From Pyrenopolyporus hunteri (Eukaryota > Ascomycota > Sordariomycetes > Xylariales > Hypoxylaceae), in the NCBI GenBank assembly GCA_902806595.1, contig CADCXC010000003.1, positions 3,534,001-3,598,000 of the forward strand: DNA of 64,000 bases. Reading direction: 5' to 3'. Below the pieces are notes generated by a model. The model did no database searches and was not told where the DNA came from. It was given only the letters and a program-made list of their open reading frames with translations. Of the stretch, positions 22,193-34,167 are shown piece after piece (positions within the stretch are counted from its first letter, which is position 1; the number at the start of each line of letters is the position of its first letter). The translations under genes were made by a program, and so were the position numbers.

Positions 22193-25100
22193 GCCACAAA
22201 GGTACGGAATCTCTATTCATCGCTCCTGTGCTTCTAGTCGAAGATAATGCTGATTATTTCCGCAGGCGAACAGAAGGATTTTGAGGTTTACAGCTGTCAT
22301 GTATCTCCTGACGGCAAGAGGTTGGCAACTGCTGGTGGCGGTACGTCTATAACCTACAACCAATGCTCAATCTACATAAGATCTGCTGGCGCTGACCTTT
22401 TATTTTCCCAGATGGCCATGTCCGAGTCTGGTCCACTGAATCTATCTATAATGCCGATGACCCTTCGTATTCAAAGCCGAGGCAGCTTTGCCACATGAGC
22501 CATCATCTCGGCACCATCCACTCCGTCCGATTCTCACCTAACGGCCGCTACCTCGCATCAGGAGCAGATGATAAGATTATTTGTATCTACCAGCTCGAGA
22601 GCGGTCCGCCTACCATCGCCCCCTTCGGAACGAATGAACCGCCCCCCGTCGAGAATTGGAAGACTTCGAGGAGGCTAATAGGGCATGACAACGATGTCCA
22701 GGACCTAGCGTGGTCCTACGATGGCTCGATCCTTGTCTCTGTCGGATTGGATTCTAAGGTGGTGATTTGGTCGGGGCACACATTCGAGAAGCTTAAAGTA
22801 CTCGGGAACCACCAAAGCCACGTGAAGGGAATTACTTTCGACCCCGCTAACAAATTCTTTGCTACGGCGAGCGATGATCGGACGATTAAGATATTCCGTT
22901 TCACGCCGCCGGCCCCCAATGCGACGCAACACGACATGGTGAATAACTTCCAGCTCGAAACCACGATTAGCGCTCCATTCAAGTCCTCCCCCCTGACTAC
23001 GTATTTCAGGAGGTGTTCCTGGTCGCCGGACGGCAATCACATTGCCGCGGCTAACGCTGTCAATGGGCCTGTAAGCTCGGTCGCTATAATTGAGAGGACC
23101 AGATGGGATAGCGAGATCAACCTAATCGGACATGAAGGTCCTACCGAAGTCTGCATGTTTTCTCCTAGGCTTTTCCATACTAAGAAGCCTATGGAGAATG
23201 GCGCAGCGAATGGCCATTCGGGAGGCGCCTTAGTGACGGTTATAGCGTCCGCTGGCCAGGACAAGACACTGAGCATTTGGAACACGAACACATCGAGACC
23301 TGTTGTAATTCTACAAGATATTGCGGCGAAATCCATATCGGATCTCGCATGGACCCCCGATGGGCAGATCTTATTCGCGTCAAGTCTCGACGGTGGAATT
23401 GTCGCGGTCAAATTCGAGACGGGAGAATTGGGCTGGGTGGCCAACCTAGAGGAGACCGACAAGGCGCTATCCAAATATGGCGCCTCGCGGAAAGCTATGG
23501 GGATATCTGAGGACGTCGACGGGCTCCAGTTGGAAAATCACAGCAAGGAAGGTGAACGGAGAGGTGCGGAGTCGAGAATGGGAGCGCTAATGGGTGATTT
23601 TCATCCATTACCAAAGGACGCTCCCCCGGCAACAAACGGGGTAAAAACGAACGCCGCAACACCGACTGCACCGTCGACTAATGGGCAAACGGAGGCCCAG
23701 CCCGAGAAAGAAAAGCCTCCCGCAGAAGAGTCCGCTGATAAAACCGCCCAGCGCGTGACCGAGTTGAAGTCGCGCGTAACAATCACCAAGGATGGGAAGA
23801 AGAGAGTAGCACCAATGCTCATCTCTTCATCTGGGACCGGCCAATCGTCGCTTCCTCAGAGTCAATTGGTGGGAGCTAGCTCGTCTAAAGCCGCACAAAA
23901 CGATGCGCCGCAAACCATACTTGACCTTTCAAAACCTTACGATGGGCTGCCCGAAGGTGGCCTGGCTGCTATGCTTCTTGGTAACAAACGGAAGGCGGTT
24001 GCGATGGACAGCGAAGAGGACGAGGAACATGCCACTAAGCGGGCAGCTTCCGGACCAAGAACCATAATGAGGAATGGGGTCGAAGGTCTTGAACCTGCGA
24101 CTCTCGAACCGCCTAAGCAAGGCCTTGTACCGACGCCTGAATATCTAAGGCCAGCGATTCTGAATCCTTCAATCGCAGTATCCCAGGTCCGTCTGGCAGT
24201 ACCCAAGGTTAGGTCTCATATACTACGTCCATTAGAACGGGGAGTTCTCCTGGAGGAAAGTAGCCCAGAGGAGGCGTCGAAAATACCCGAAAACGTCATC
24301 CTCGAAGCTAAAAATCCAGTATCGATTCGGGATCCATCACATATCACTGCCACGAAGAGGGGCACTTTACTCTGGCAGGACTACCTGCCACGGGCCATCC
24401 TCCTCGTGACCGGGAGCAAAAGGTTCTGGGCCGCGGCGTGTGAGGATGGTAGCTTATACACGTGGACACCGGCAGGCCGCCGACTAATAAATGCGATGGT
24501 CTTAGAATCCCAGCCGGTAATTCTGGAGTGTCGCGATTGGTGGCTGCTTTGCATCACAGCTGTCGGTATCTGTCATGTTTGGAATATTAACACACTATCA
24601 TCGCCTCATCCACCGGTATCGCTCGGCCCTGTACTAGAAATCGCCATCAGCTCGCTCCAGACACATGGCGCTATGCCGGCTCCTGGTGTCACTTCCGCAC
24701 ATCTGAACTCCAATGGCCATATTATCGTCACCCTTACCAATGGCGATGGATACTACTATTCCCCGACTATGTACTCTTGGCAGCGGCTCTCTGAGTCATG
24801 GTGGGCCGTGGGTAGCCAGTATTGGAACAGTAACGATTCCTCCGTTGGGGCCCTACAATCTACAGCAGTTGGTTCGGTGCCGCCCAAGGACGGACAGAAT
24901 GACGGAGCGACTGTTTCAGCTGGCATCATTCCATTCCTAGAGCGGCACACGACCAACGAGTTCTTGCTAAAGGGAAGAGCGTACACATTACAACGCCTCA
25001 TCAAGACTCTGCTATCCAGGGATGGTTTCGAGAGTTTTGAGTCTAGCATAAGCATTGCTCACCTGGAAAACCGGATTGCTGGGGCGTTGCAGTTGGGCTC

Positions 25101-25481
25101 AAAGGACGAGTTTAGGCTGTACCTACTGATGTACGCGAAGAGAATCGGAGCGGAAGGGCACCGAGGGAAAGTGGAAGAATTGCTGAACAGTCTGGTAGGC
25201 GGCGTCCTTCAAGATAAAAAGAGCGATGGTGCCGTAGAAGGCAAGGGATGGTATAGTAGGGACGGTGATATCTGCGGCTGGGATCGTAAGGAGCTTCTAA
25301 AAGGCGTTGTGATGATCCTAGGTAAGTCGTATCACGATAATTCAACACACGTTGATCGGATGCTAACTATTATCTAGGGAAATACAGGGAACTCCAACGC
25401 CTAACTGTACAATACGCACGGATTCTCGGCCTTACGCACGAGGACGATATAGCTGGTGATGCCATGATGGTGGAAACGTAA
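22165..25481 (+). CDS. HIR1: Histone chaperone subunit HIR1 (HIRA homologue)
   Basis: Four exons: 22165-22201, 22266-22340, 22412-25321, 25378-25481 (1,041 residues, normal for fungal Hir1). The N-terminus MRIIKPSWLSHKGEQKDFEVYSCHVSPDGKR is the conserved HIRA start, followed by seven WD40-type blades to about residue 400 (HLGTIHSVRFSPNGRYLASG, HDNDVQDLAWSYDG, HQSHVKGITFDPANK and others). A Pro/Ala/Lys-rich linker contains a basic B-domain-like motif (ITKDGKKRVAPMLIS) expected to contact Asf1. The C-terminal half holds the Hira domain (LLWQDYLPRAILLVTGSKRFWAAACEDGSLYTW). The HIR complex deposits H3.3/H3-H4 independently of replication and silences histone genes and heterochromatin. The last exon adds a short helix ending MMVET. 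The start is chosen over the ATG at 22133 because only 22165 continues into the beta propeller. Confidence 0.95.
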
Positions 25482-26385
25482 CGAGTCGTTATCATTAAAA
25501 AAGAGGGGAGTGGGAGTTAGGTTGTGGGTAAGGGGCGTTCGTCATCGGTTTTCCAAGGCATAGGTACCAGCCCATTTCGTCTTTAACTAATCTGACAATA
25601 TTACTTTGTACTATAGCCTGAACCCGTAACGGAAACGGAATCCAAGATCTAAATCGACCGGCTAAGCTTCGTAATTTTGAGAGGTGTGTGGCCTATGTTG
25701 AGATAAGGAGAGGGCAAATCGCGTATGAATGGACCCATAAACAGCCCCTGACCCCTTAACAACCGATAAAGCCAGTCCAGTTATACGGCTCTCTAAGGCA
25801 GTCGCGTTTGAAGCGACCTTCTATAACGGTGATTTCCCAGCGGCGATTCCCCAGCGTCGTACCTAGGTAGATTAAGTGCGCTGGTTAAGTTAGGCTCCTG
25901 TTTGTTTGTCCCCCGTCCACCAAGCAATCCACGACTTCCAACCTTGAGGTGAAGTGCAGGTACCGCATCTTCTTCTTGAAACAACACTAACGTGCACGAC
26001 GCCAAAAACCTTTTCACCAACAAACATTTCACCGTCCTTTTTCGCCCCTTGTCGCCCTTCTTTCCCTCTTTTACCACTTCTTCCCACTATCGCCAACCCC
26101 AGGTAAACACACGGTCTTCCAGGACGGGCTAGGACCAATCAATCACCCGCCTCCTATTCAAGCGTTCTTCAGAACCTCCATTTATTCATTCATCATACGC
26201 GTTCGTCGTTCGTGCTTCTGGCCAGGCAGCAATTTCAACCACCCCTGATACATTACCGAACTTCGAGGTTGTTGTCGCCTTGTCTCTAGGTTAGTCGCGT
26301 TCTTCCTGCCGTAGGCTTGTTTGTACCGATGTTAAGCCATAAATCCTACGCTTGTACTAACCATAGACGCTATATCAAAGGCAAA
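25482..26385. other. Intergenic: HIR1 3' flank, and promoter with likely 5' UTR intron of the GT15 gene
   Basis: Contains a TACCTAGGTA palindrome at 25860-25869. Near the 3' side TTGTACTAACCATAG (26353-26367) is a near-ideal branch point plus acceptor, implying a 5' UTR intron that removes the in-frame upstream ATG at 26317. No other gene is supported. Confidence 0.55.
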
Positions 26386-28389
26386 ATGGAGGCCAATAGA
26401 CTCGAAGCATATCCTCGACACGCTGGTGGCCACGGTAATCGCATGTGCCGACCGACCGGGGGCGAAGGTCATACCCCGTCTTGGTCAAGCTCTTCGACTG
26501 AAGAAGTTTCGCATCTCAGCCTTTCCACCGTACGGAAAGACGCGAAGGACGGCCTCGGAGATCCCCAGAGCAGCGATGTTGAGCCACCTCGTAATGAAGT
26601 GCAAGAACTTGGCTGGAACGTCCTGTCTCGACGAATCAGGTACGTTCCTATTCATTTTCGCCAACACGACCAACCTGTTAATACTACCGTATCTTCAAAG
26701 GCGCCTCTCGTTTCGTAAGACACTCGCTTTCTACGTGACATTCATCTTCATTTTGTGCCTCTGGTTGTTGAGCCGGGATCCAGAAAAAGCGGCCACTCAG
26801 GAGACACCAGTCGTCGATACCTACCTTCCCCCTACGCCTCAGCCTGCTGCCGGATACACCACCCAAGAAAAGGAGGACTACCCAATCCAGTGGCTCCGCA
26901 AGAATACCATCATGGATCTGGAGGACTTGTCAGCGAAAGAGGTACAAACATTGACGGAGACGCGTCCAAAGGCCGCTTTCATCTCTCTTGTGCGGAACGA
27001 GGAGCTCGAGGAAATGGTTGCCAGCATTCTCCAGGTGGAGGCTCGATTCAACAGGCGTGAGACTCACCGGTACGACTGGGTATTCTTCAATAATGAAGAA
27101 TTTACCGAAGAGTTTAAAGTGACAGTGTCCAAAGCTACTAGTTCTCGGTGCTTTTTTGAACGCATCCCCGAGGAGCACTGGAGCATCCCATCATGGATAG
27201 ACGTGACTCGGTTTGATGTTGGCCGCCAGTTCATGGGTGGAATTGGTGTCGGCAAGGCCTGGCTGCAGAGCTATCATCATATGTGTCGTTGGAACGCTGG
27301 TATCTTCGCGTCGGAGGAGCGTCTTGCCAACTACGATTGGTTCTGGCGAGTCGAGCCCGCCGTAAGTCAGCCTCTGTTCCAACTTACTCATAAACTGCAG
27401 TCGTGGTTGCCTGTAGACAATCAGCCTTGCTTGGTTATTATGATGAAACTAACGATAACCCACAATAGGTACAATTCTATTGCGATATCAACTACGATGT
27501 GTTCCGATTCATGCAAGATAATGACATGGAGTACGGCTTCAACATGGCCATCCTTGACGATGCTCGATCATTTCCCTCTCTCTGGGAGCGAACTAAGACC
27601 TTTATCGACCAAAATGAAGAGTTAGTAGATGAAGACGCGGACTTCAACTGGTTATTACACACCGCCGAGGATCATGACGATGTCATTCGCCCACACACCG
27701 GTGCCGAGGAAGGCCTAAGCGATGGGGAATACAATAACTGCCAATTCTACTCTAACTTCGAGATCGGTTCTCTAAATTTCTTCCGCAGCAAGGAACATAA
27801 GGCGTATTTTGACCACTTGGACAAAGCTGGTGGATTCTATTATGAGCGGTTCGGTGATGCCCCTGTCCATACACTCAGTGTTAGCATGTTCCTCCCTAAG
27901 AGCCGAATCTGGTACTTCCGTGATATCGGTTACGCGCATGGCCTCTGTGAACAATGCCCACCCCATGAACACCAGTTGATGCTTGAATCACAGCGGAGTG
28001 GCCCGCTTCCGCGAAAGTTCGAGGAGGATGAAGAAACCGAATCCGTCAAGTATGATGTTCAAACGTTAGTTGAGGGGCCGTTCGAGAGCTTCGGCAGTAA
28101 GCATCGACGATGGAGCATAATGGCCCGAGACGTTGAACGCCAGAAAGGAATCCCGGGACTCTCGTGCGGGTGCACCGTGAGTGCAATCGACAGCAACAAC
28201 GCAAAACTCGTACCATACGAGTCGAAGCAGCGAAAGCCTTCGGATCCGTGCATTCGTAAGTTCCTAGGGGGTAAATGGCTCGTCAGGAAGAACAAGGTAT
28301 CTGATCTTAATAGTGATGCAGAAAATGCTAGGGCTAGTGATGGTATTGAGTACGTTCTGGATGGCCGAGATGGTAACCCCTTTCGGTAA
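26386..28389 (+). CDS. Alpha-1,2-mannosyltransferase, GT15 (KRE2/MNT1) family, type II Golgi membrane protein
   Basis: Three exons: 26386-26639, 26701-27361, 27469-28389 (611 residues). A cytosolic N-terminal region of about 90 residues is followed by a signal anchor (KTLAFYVTFIFILCLWLLSR), a stem, and the GT15 catalytic domain. Family landmarks are ALISLVRNEEL-like AAFISLVRNEELEEM, RYDWVFFNNEEFTEEF, CRWNAGIF, the WFWRVEPAVQFYCDINYD block rebuilt across intron 2, and MAILDD/FNWLL/YNNCQFYSNFEIG. Members transfer alpha-1,2-mannose from GDP-mannose to O- and N-glycans in the Golgi, important for cell-wall mannoprotein. About 130 residues follow the usual end (after IGYAHGLCEQCP), including GLSCGCTVSA and DPCIRKFLGGKWL, longer than yeast Kre2. 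If intron 1 is kept, another frame is open through it; see findings. Confidence 0.9.
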
Positions 28390-29349
28390 GGGTACATTCC
28401 GAAGAGCAATACTCTACACATCCGTTGTCCTGAGTACGTATTGGGGAATATTCTGGGCGGTCAGCAGTCTTTTCTCTTCTTCTGGTATCGATAACCCTCA
28501 TAGATTATACCTCGTCTCCCCCCTTACCTCGGACTTGGCTGAGAGATGAAGTGACTCCATCAGGACCCGGAGTAGAAAATATCTGTGGTGCTTCGTATTT
28601 TCGTGAAGCTGACAGACACCCTCGGAAGCAAAGTTTCTCTTTTATTATTGCCAACCTCAACTTGAATTTGAGCTTTTAAGATATACGGAGCTCCAGGACC
28701 GCTTGCTTAAGATAGCGGGACTATCATTCGGTTTGCGTTTCGGTTCAATCTCGTCGCCTATATCAAGATTGCCCTAGGGTATTCTTAAACGGTATGGATG
28801 TCGACAGGACGATCATGGGATAAGTTTCAGATCGCGGACTTTAAGTTAGGATGTACCTTACGGCAACCGGTTCCTTACGGCGATCTCTTCTTTTGTGTTA
28901 GCGAGGTACATCAAGGTTTCTTCAACTTACGACCGATTTTGCAATGAGCGGGTTTTCTCTTCACGCTGTCCCCTCACGAGGATAACAGCTTCGAACTTAC
29001 ACGAACTTAAACAACCCATTTCTGGCGCCATGTCGATATTGCCTAAGCCTCTTTACGGAAAGCTCGATTTGAGATAAGGGGTCACGTCCCCCAATTCGCG
29101 CAAGTCTACCAAGGTAGATGCCTATTTAGATAAAAATAAAAATAAAGAAATAAAAGCTACTTGAGTCATATCTCGGGTTACAACTGGATTAATACGTAGG
29201 AAGTGTACTCAAGGTCGTAGTTTGTCACAATTATAGTTAGGGGCTATAGGGTATGGATATGGCACTCATAAACGACCTAATCTCATAGCGAAGGGTCTCA
29301 TTCTACGGTCGCCTATGTCTAGGTACATACATGCATATTGCCTACTTCG
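28390..29349. other. Intergenic region between convergent genes
   Basis: 3' flanks of the GT15 (plus) and ferric reductase (minus) genes. No gene, RNA or notable repeat is recognised. Confidence 0.6.
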
Positions 29350-31434
29350 CTAATAGGTAAAAGACTCTGCGACCAGCTTAACTCGCTTTTTCAAAGCGAT
29401 TTGACTAACAATATCGCGCGTTTCATCCATCATGCCCGGAGGACCAGACACAACAACCGCGAAGTCGCCATGATGGCTCTCGAGAATCGCCCGAAGGTCA
29501 AGACGCTGACCGACGGCGATTTCAATATTAAAACCCCGCGTCAGAGTCTTCATCGATTCAACTAGTGCCTCTGTTCGACAGCCCCAGTACAGATGCGTAT
29601 TGCCAAAGTGTGTCCTCATATAGGGGAGAACCGCCGTGATGCCAACTCCCCCTGCAATGCACACAAGCGTCGGATAATCAGAGAGGTCCTCGTAAGTGCC
29701 ATACGGGCCTTCAATCAACACCGGAAGCTGAGTTTTGCGACGCAGAGCTTTGGTACCACCTTCTAGCAGCCGTAGGTAGAATACCATTCCCACCTCAACA
29801 GTCTGATCGAAGCTGCCAGCCACGGTCTGTTTGGCCTTCCCGTCGTCAAAGTATACACCATCGGTCGGTGAGCTACTCTTTTTGGAGAGATGCGTATCAC
29901 TTCGATGGGCGACCGAACTGGCGATGCTAAAAGGGTGGTTTTCCCAGAAGCGCCAATCCAGGAAATAGAGGTAGACGTGCCCCATCCCGACAATACCCTT
30001 AACGTCAATTCTGGCGTAATCTTCGTCGATGAGAGTAACTGTTGCTGTGCGAACGCCGTTGCGAAATATGCGCAGCAAGCGGACCAGTCTGTCAAAACCC
30101 CAGACCGCGAACACAACATATAGCCAAGTCTCGTAACCCCACTGGTGCTGGTAACGGAAGATGATATGGTACCAAGAGCCGAGGAAAATGAGTATCGAAA
30201 AGACGATGTGTATCCCGAGAAAAAGTTCGTAGCTGCGTTGGCGTAGGATAGGGATGGAAAGGGGTAGGAGAAGAGAGGCGGCGATGGTCGCGATGCAGCC
30301 CCACCACCAGTACGGCAGGACCTGGTCGGCCGCGAGCCTGTCCTCTCGTATCCAGTCGCGAAGAAAGACGAGAGAGTGCAATATGGCTTCAAGAACAGCG
30401 ATTCGCGCGACCCAGCGGTGTAGAAGGATAAACGTCGAGTGTTGCCAGTTCGTCAGCCACAACAGCACATTATTGCGCGACGAATAGACTACTAAAAGCG
30501 CAAAGTTGGCAAACGACAAGACGCCAAAACGGTTGGCCAGGTCACCCATGATCTCGTCCGGCCCATCATTCCACCAGTATCCCCATCCGCCCGGATGGGT
30601 GTCGAACTTGAACGCGGACAGAAAAATGTTAAGGAGGACCAAGTACCCGATGAACAGGGCCTGGCCCCGCGTTGGCGGATCGCCGATAACAGCGGCAACC
30701 GGCGAGTCGCGCCACGGCCGAAGCAGCGACGGGTATACGAACCGGCCGTTCAGCGCGCTGGCCCATCGCTTGGGGAAGGGCACGAACCGCAGCAGCGAGA
30801 AACCCACCGGGACGACGACCCCGGAGAGAAGAACGACCAGGCCGAACCGCTCGTGCTGAATCTCCACGCCCTGGTTTACGTCGAGGGAGACATATATGTG
30901 GTTATAAAGCGTCTCGTCGACGCGGCACGTCTCATATATAACCTTCCCGCTCCCGCAAGTCCCATTCGGCGGCTGCGCCGCAACCCGCGCGAGCGCCTCG
31001 CCGTACGTAAGCGACGGCGGCGGGTCCGACTGCATGTTACCGACGGCGTAGGACCGCCACCACCTCTCGATCCTCCAGGCCATCTCGGCGGCGCACCTGT
31101 CGCGGACGCACCACGCCACGGACGTGAGGAACGGCTCGGACCCGGCGCGGCACGTCGGCGACGGCGTCGCGCTGACGTTCCGCGGCAGATCCGCGCCCGC
31201 ATCCCCGCCCATGTGCATCCCGCCCGCATCCCCGCCGTCGCTGAAGGACGCCGCGTCGGCGCACGCGAGAGGGCTTGGGCTGAGCGAGTTCTGGCAGGCG
31301 TACGCGCACACGGGCTTGTACATGTCGATCCCGTACCCGATTAGGCCGTGTCCGGGACGCCCGGTGTCGCGGCCGGCGGTGGCGAGGGATGCTAGGAGTG
31401 GCCATGATGCCAGCGTTTGATGTATTCTGACCAT
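29350..31434 (-). CDS. Ferric/cupric reductase transmembrane component (FRE family)
   Basis: Intronless, 694 residues, unusual in this intron-rich neighbourhood. An N-terminal signal peptide (MVRIHQTLASWPLLASLATAG) leads into an extracellular Cys-containing region with an N-glycosylation site (NVS). A membrane core of about seven helices follows, with paired haem-binding His in STFILLHRWVARIAVLEAILHSL and LFLGIHIVFSILIFLGSWYH. The cytosolic half has the FAD motif ENHPFSIASS, the NADPH-binding GGVGITAVLPYM and the terminal GPPGMMDE with a hydrophobic end (VAESFTY). Such enzymes carry electrons from cytosolic NADPH to extracellular Fe(III) or Cu(II), the first step of reductive metal uptake. 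Whether this member serves iron, copper or siderophores is unresolved. The 5' part (about 30,700-31,400) is markedly GC-rich, producing long antisense open frames that are not genes. Confidence 0.93.
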   Translation of the reverse strand: MVRIHQTLASWPLLASLATAGRDTGRPGHGLIGYGIDMYKPVCAYACQNSLSPSPLACADAASFSDGGDAGGMHMGGDAGADLPRNVSATPSPTCRAGSEPFLTSVAWCVRDRCAAEMAWRIERWWRSYAVGNMQSDPPPSLTYGEALARVAAQPPNGTCGSGKVIYETCRVDETLYNHIYVSLDVNQGVEIQHERFGLVVLLSGVVVPVGFSLLRFVPFPKRWASALNGRFVYPSLLRPWRDSPVAAVIGDPPTRGQALFIGYLVLLNIFLSAFKFDTHPGGWGYWWNDGPDEIMGDLANRFGVLSFANFALLVVYSSRNNVLLWLTNWQHSTFILLHRWVARIAVLEAILHSLVFLRDWIREDRLAADQVLPYWWWGCIATIAASLLLPLSIPILRQRSYELFLGIHIVFSILIFLGSWYHIIFRYQHQWGYETWLYVVFAVWGFDRLVRLLRIFRNGVRTATVTLIDEDYARIDVKGIVGMGHVYLYFLDWRFWENHPFSIASSVAHRSDTHLSKKSSSPTDGVYFDDGKAKQTVAGSFDQTVEVGMVFYLRLLEGGTKALRRKTQLPVLIEGPYGTYEDLSDYPTLVCIAGGVGITAVLPYMRTHFGNTHLYWGCRTEALVESMKTLTRGFNIEIAVGQRLDLRAILESHHGDFAVVVSGPPGMMDETRDIVSQIALKKRVKLVAESFTY

Positions 31435-32013
31435 CTTTATTTGGATATCGCCTGAGGTAGGTAATACGATGTCAAGAGCTGGAGCGCTTGCTGCGATCTA
31501 CTTGACAGCGCACGAGACAGCTCCATTGGGGACGAGGTATTCGAGTAACACGATGCTCTTGCGGGCCGAGAACGATCTTATACTCAAGGGCCCGTCGAGG
31601 CCTTTTTGCCGTCGGTTCACCGTGGGACGGTTTTTATTTAAGGTGTGACGGCCAGGTTCCCTGCACCCGGGGAGCAACGCTGGTTCGCTATAGGCTCGAA
31701 ACTACCGCAAACCTTCTCAACAGGGGTCGAGGCTTACCCAGAAGAAGAACAGGCGATTTCCATCGAGCGTATTACGAACAAGATCGAAACTATTTGCGTT
31801 TGGTTACCCCTTACGACTTGATGGGACCCTTTTAATTAATGGACTATAGCAATCGATATATGGGTGGGTTGGCCATATAGCACTGGATTAACTCTAGTTT
31901 ATTCAACACTATGAAAATTCCTTCATTACAACCAGGTATGACCCTCTATGAAACCGTCCTCTTCGTCTAAACCCCCAACTCTATACAAGTTAACGCGTGC
32001 TAACAATAATCCT
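31435..32013. other. Intergenic: promoter of the ferric reductase gene
   Basis: Upstream of the minus-strand reductase and downstream of the next minus-strand gene. Nothing beyond ordinary intergenic sequence is recognised. Confidence 0.55.
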
Positions 32014-34167
32014 CTAGATTTGACCCTCTAAGGTCCAAGAGCCCGCTAAAGCACTAGTTCTATGGACGTACTCGGAATCGTCTAAGCCTGTGAAAGAACT
32101 CGATGGATTAAGATGGTTTTGGTAGAAATTATAAGGAGTTGATTCCGGGTTGAGAAACGAAGGCACAGTATAGTCGCTTATACCGGCTGCAGTCCCCGTA
32201 TGAAAAAATCCTGGGGGGTGTTGGGGGGGAGCGGAGGCATCTGGGTTTGTTTGTTGAATCTGGAAATCTGACTCCCCAGGTAGTGCCATAGGAAGCTCGT
32301 CCATATTATCTCGCATATAGAAAGACGCATTTCCTACTCTCCAGGCCTTGGAGTCCTCTGGATTTGTAGTTAGATATCTCGGGTCAACGCTTTGTCCAAT
32401 ACCGAACGCCTCATCGACCGTTGCGGGTTCACCACTGGTGTCCCTGTAAGAATCAAACTCAGGGACTTGGAGCATCGGAGCCGGTTCTATCGCGGTGGGC
32501 ACGAGAGAGCCTCCGAGCTGCGATGTATCGTCAGGTGGCGGTATTCGCTCCTGGTTATTAGCGGGCTGCGAATTATCAACTCCCGAAATATCCGTCTTGC
32601 TGGGATGATCCTGGCCATTTGCTAGCCAGAGAGTGATGGTTCTCGATAACCACTCTTGTATTCCCCGATCAAACTCCTTTTCTAGGCGGTTGAGCGGAAC
32701 GGGACGTCCTGTGGAAAGGTTTTGAGTTACTTCATGCCACGCGTCTAAACGATTCTCTTGCAGGAATTCCTTCAGGTGCTCTGCGACCTCAACCGCTTGT
32801 CTTTGCACATAGGGGCAAGGAAATGGGGACTTATCATTCGGGAAAAGAACCTCGTAGATGTGTAACCATTGCTCTTCAAGTGTCTTTTTCCCATCGGCTC
32901 TTTGGTTAACGCGAGTCGCAATGTCGTCCGTCATGAATAGGCCCTCTGAACGCTCACTGCTGTAACATACGTGACGGCGAAGACGGTCGGGGTTAAGAAC
33001 TATGAAGCAGACCTTGCAATGTGCCACCGTATGTTTGGCATTCAAATGCTGCTTCAGATGGGAGATTTTCCTAAAACCGGCCCCAGTACAGTCCCGGAAT
33101 TGAACCGGATCGCGTTTATGATAGGGGCAGTCGACGGGACGAGAGGCCTTTTTCCGCCCCGACGCGGAAAGACGTCGCGAATCATTACCCCCAGGATCTT
33201 CTCCACCGCGACTATCATCGCTGCTATCATCGCCATTAGTCCGACCACGTCGCGATCTCCGTGTTATGGGCCGCGGAAAACTCAAACTCTTCGTCAGGCT
33301 GTGTGTGCTGTACGGGGCGGTAGGCGACTGGGTATGATTCCTGCCTATCTGCGAGGAGCTGCCCTTGTTGTCCGACCTCTGGGGCCCATGTGTTCTCCAG
33401 AAACGATCGTCAAAAAAAGAACCTATGCGTTCTCCGAACTCAGATAGATACTCGCCGATAAGCAGTCTATGAAAAGGTCCTGGAGACACCCTAGCCGCAC
33501 GACCAGACGACATATTTAGATTGGTATACGGAGCCGAGACGCGCGCTTCGTATCGCATATGCATGTCGCAGGGCTCATTGAGGAATGAGTACATACGACC
33601 GAGTAAGTCCGTGGTGTCGTCTCGAAATGAATATTTCGAGTTTCGACCGACTTCAAAAGGCTGACCGCCGAACATGAGTTGACCCCCGGAATCCCAGGAG
33701 AATTCACAAGGCCGGTTCATCACAGGATCCGATAGGACTTGATATCTCTTTAGTGCAATTTCGGGCGCCCTTTGGGTTAGCGGTCGTTCTGGAAGTCGCT
33801 TTGGGACTGGCTCTGAAGCTCTTGGTTCGGGGGCTGGGCCAGGCAATTTCTGTATATGTGTGGACGCCTGTACGCCTGAATAGTGACTGCGTATCAACTG
33901 AGAACTTGTGACGCTACCAGAATACACGGAGTATGTATCTTTGAGAGACGATCTTGACGAGTTTGATGACTTTGACGAGATTTTAGACCCTACATATTCC
34001 ATAGATAGTGGCGTATTAAGGAAAAGAGAGCATTCCGCGGCGTTGCCTAGATCCGGCATGTATAGGTCTGAATCTAGCAGGGGCGGGTAACTACCATCAG
34101 CCGTAAGTGAGAGCCCTAACTGTCGAATTAGAATTCCATGATCCAGGTCTTCTTCCCGAGTAGCCAT
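32014..34167 (-). CDS. C2H2-like zinc-finger nuclear protein of unknown role
   Basis: Single exon, 717 residues, starting MATREEDLDHGILIRQLGLSL. The only folded-looking part is central: CPYHKRDPVQFRDC followed by FRKISHLKQHLNAKHTVAHCKVCFIVLNPDRLRRHVC (about residues 344-402), resembling a degenerate pair of C2H2 fingers seen in many uncharacterised fungal proteins. It is flanked by an acidic/Ser/Gly linker (GDDSSDDSRGGEDPGGND), a basic stretch (RPITRRSRRGR) that could be a nuclear signal, and long low-complexity Ser/Pro-rich arms. A helical block after the fingers (RLEKEFDRGIQEWLSRTITLWLANG) may mediate interaction. It may be a transcription factor; DNA binding is not proven by the non-canonical spacing. 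No neighbour hints at a target. Confidence 0.72.
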   Translation of the reverse strand: MATREEDLDHGILIRQLGLSLTADGSYPPLLDSDLYMPDLGNAAECSLFLNTPLSMEYVGSKISSKSSNSSRSSLKDTYSVYSGSVTSSQLIRSHYSGVQASTHIQKLPGPAPEPRASEPVPKRLPERPLTQRAPEIALKRYQVLSDPVMNRPCEFSWDSGGQLMFGGQPFEVGRNSKYSFRDDTTDLLGRMYSFLNEPCDMHMRYEARVSAPYTNLNMSSGRAARVSPGPFHRLLIGEYLSEFGERIGSFFDDRFWRTHGPQRSDNKGSSSQIGRNHTQSPTAPYSTHSLTKSLSFPRPITRRSRRGRTNGDDSSDDSRGGEDPGGNDSRRLSASGRKKASRPVDCPYHKRDPVQFRDCTGAGFRKISHLKQHLNAKHTVAHCKVCFIVLNPDRLRRHVCYSSERSEGLFMTDDIATRVNQRADGKKTLEEQWLHIYEVLFPNDKSPFPCPYVQRQAVEVAEHLKEFLQENRLDAWHEVTQNLSTGRPVPLNRLEKEFDRGIQEWLSRTITLWLANGQDHPSKTDISGVDNSQPANNQERIPPPDDTSQLGGSLVPTAIEPAPMLQVPEFDSYRDTSGEPATVDEAFGIGQSVDPRYLTTNPEDSKAWRVGNASFYMRDNMDELPMALPGESDFQIQQTNPDASAPPQHPPGFFHTGTAAGISDYTVPSFLNPESTPYNFYQNHLNPSSSFTGLDDSEYVHRTSALAGSWTLEGQI

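Noticed and set aside
30595..31344. 249-codon plus-strand frame
   Set aside because: Antisense to the GC-rich 5' part of the ferric reductase; Arg/Ala/Pro-rich shadow.
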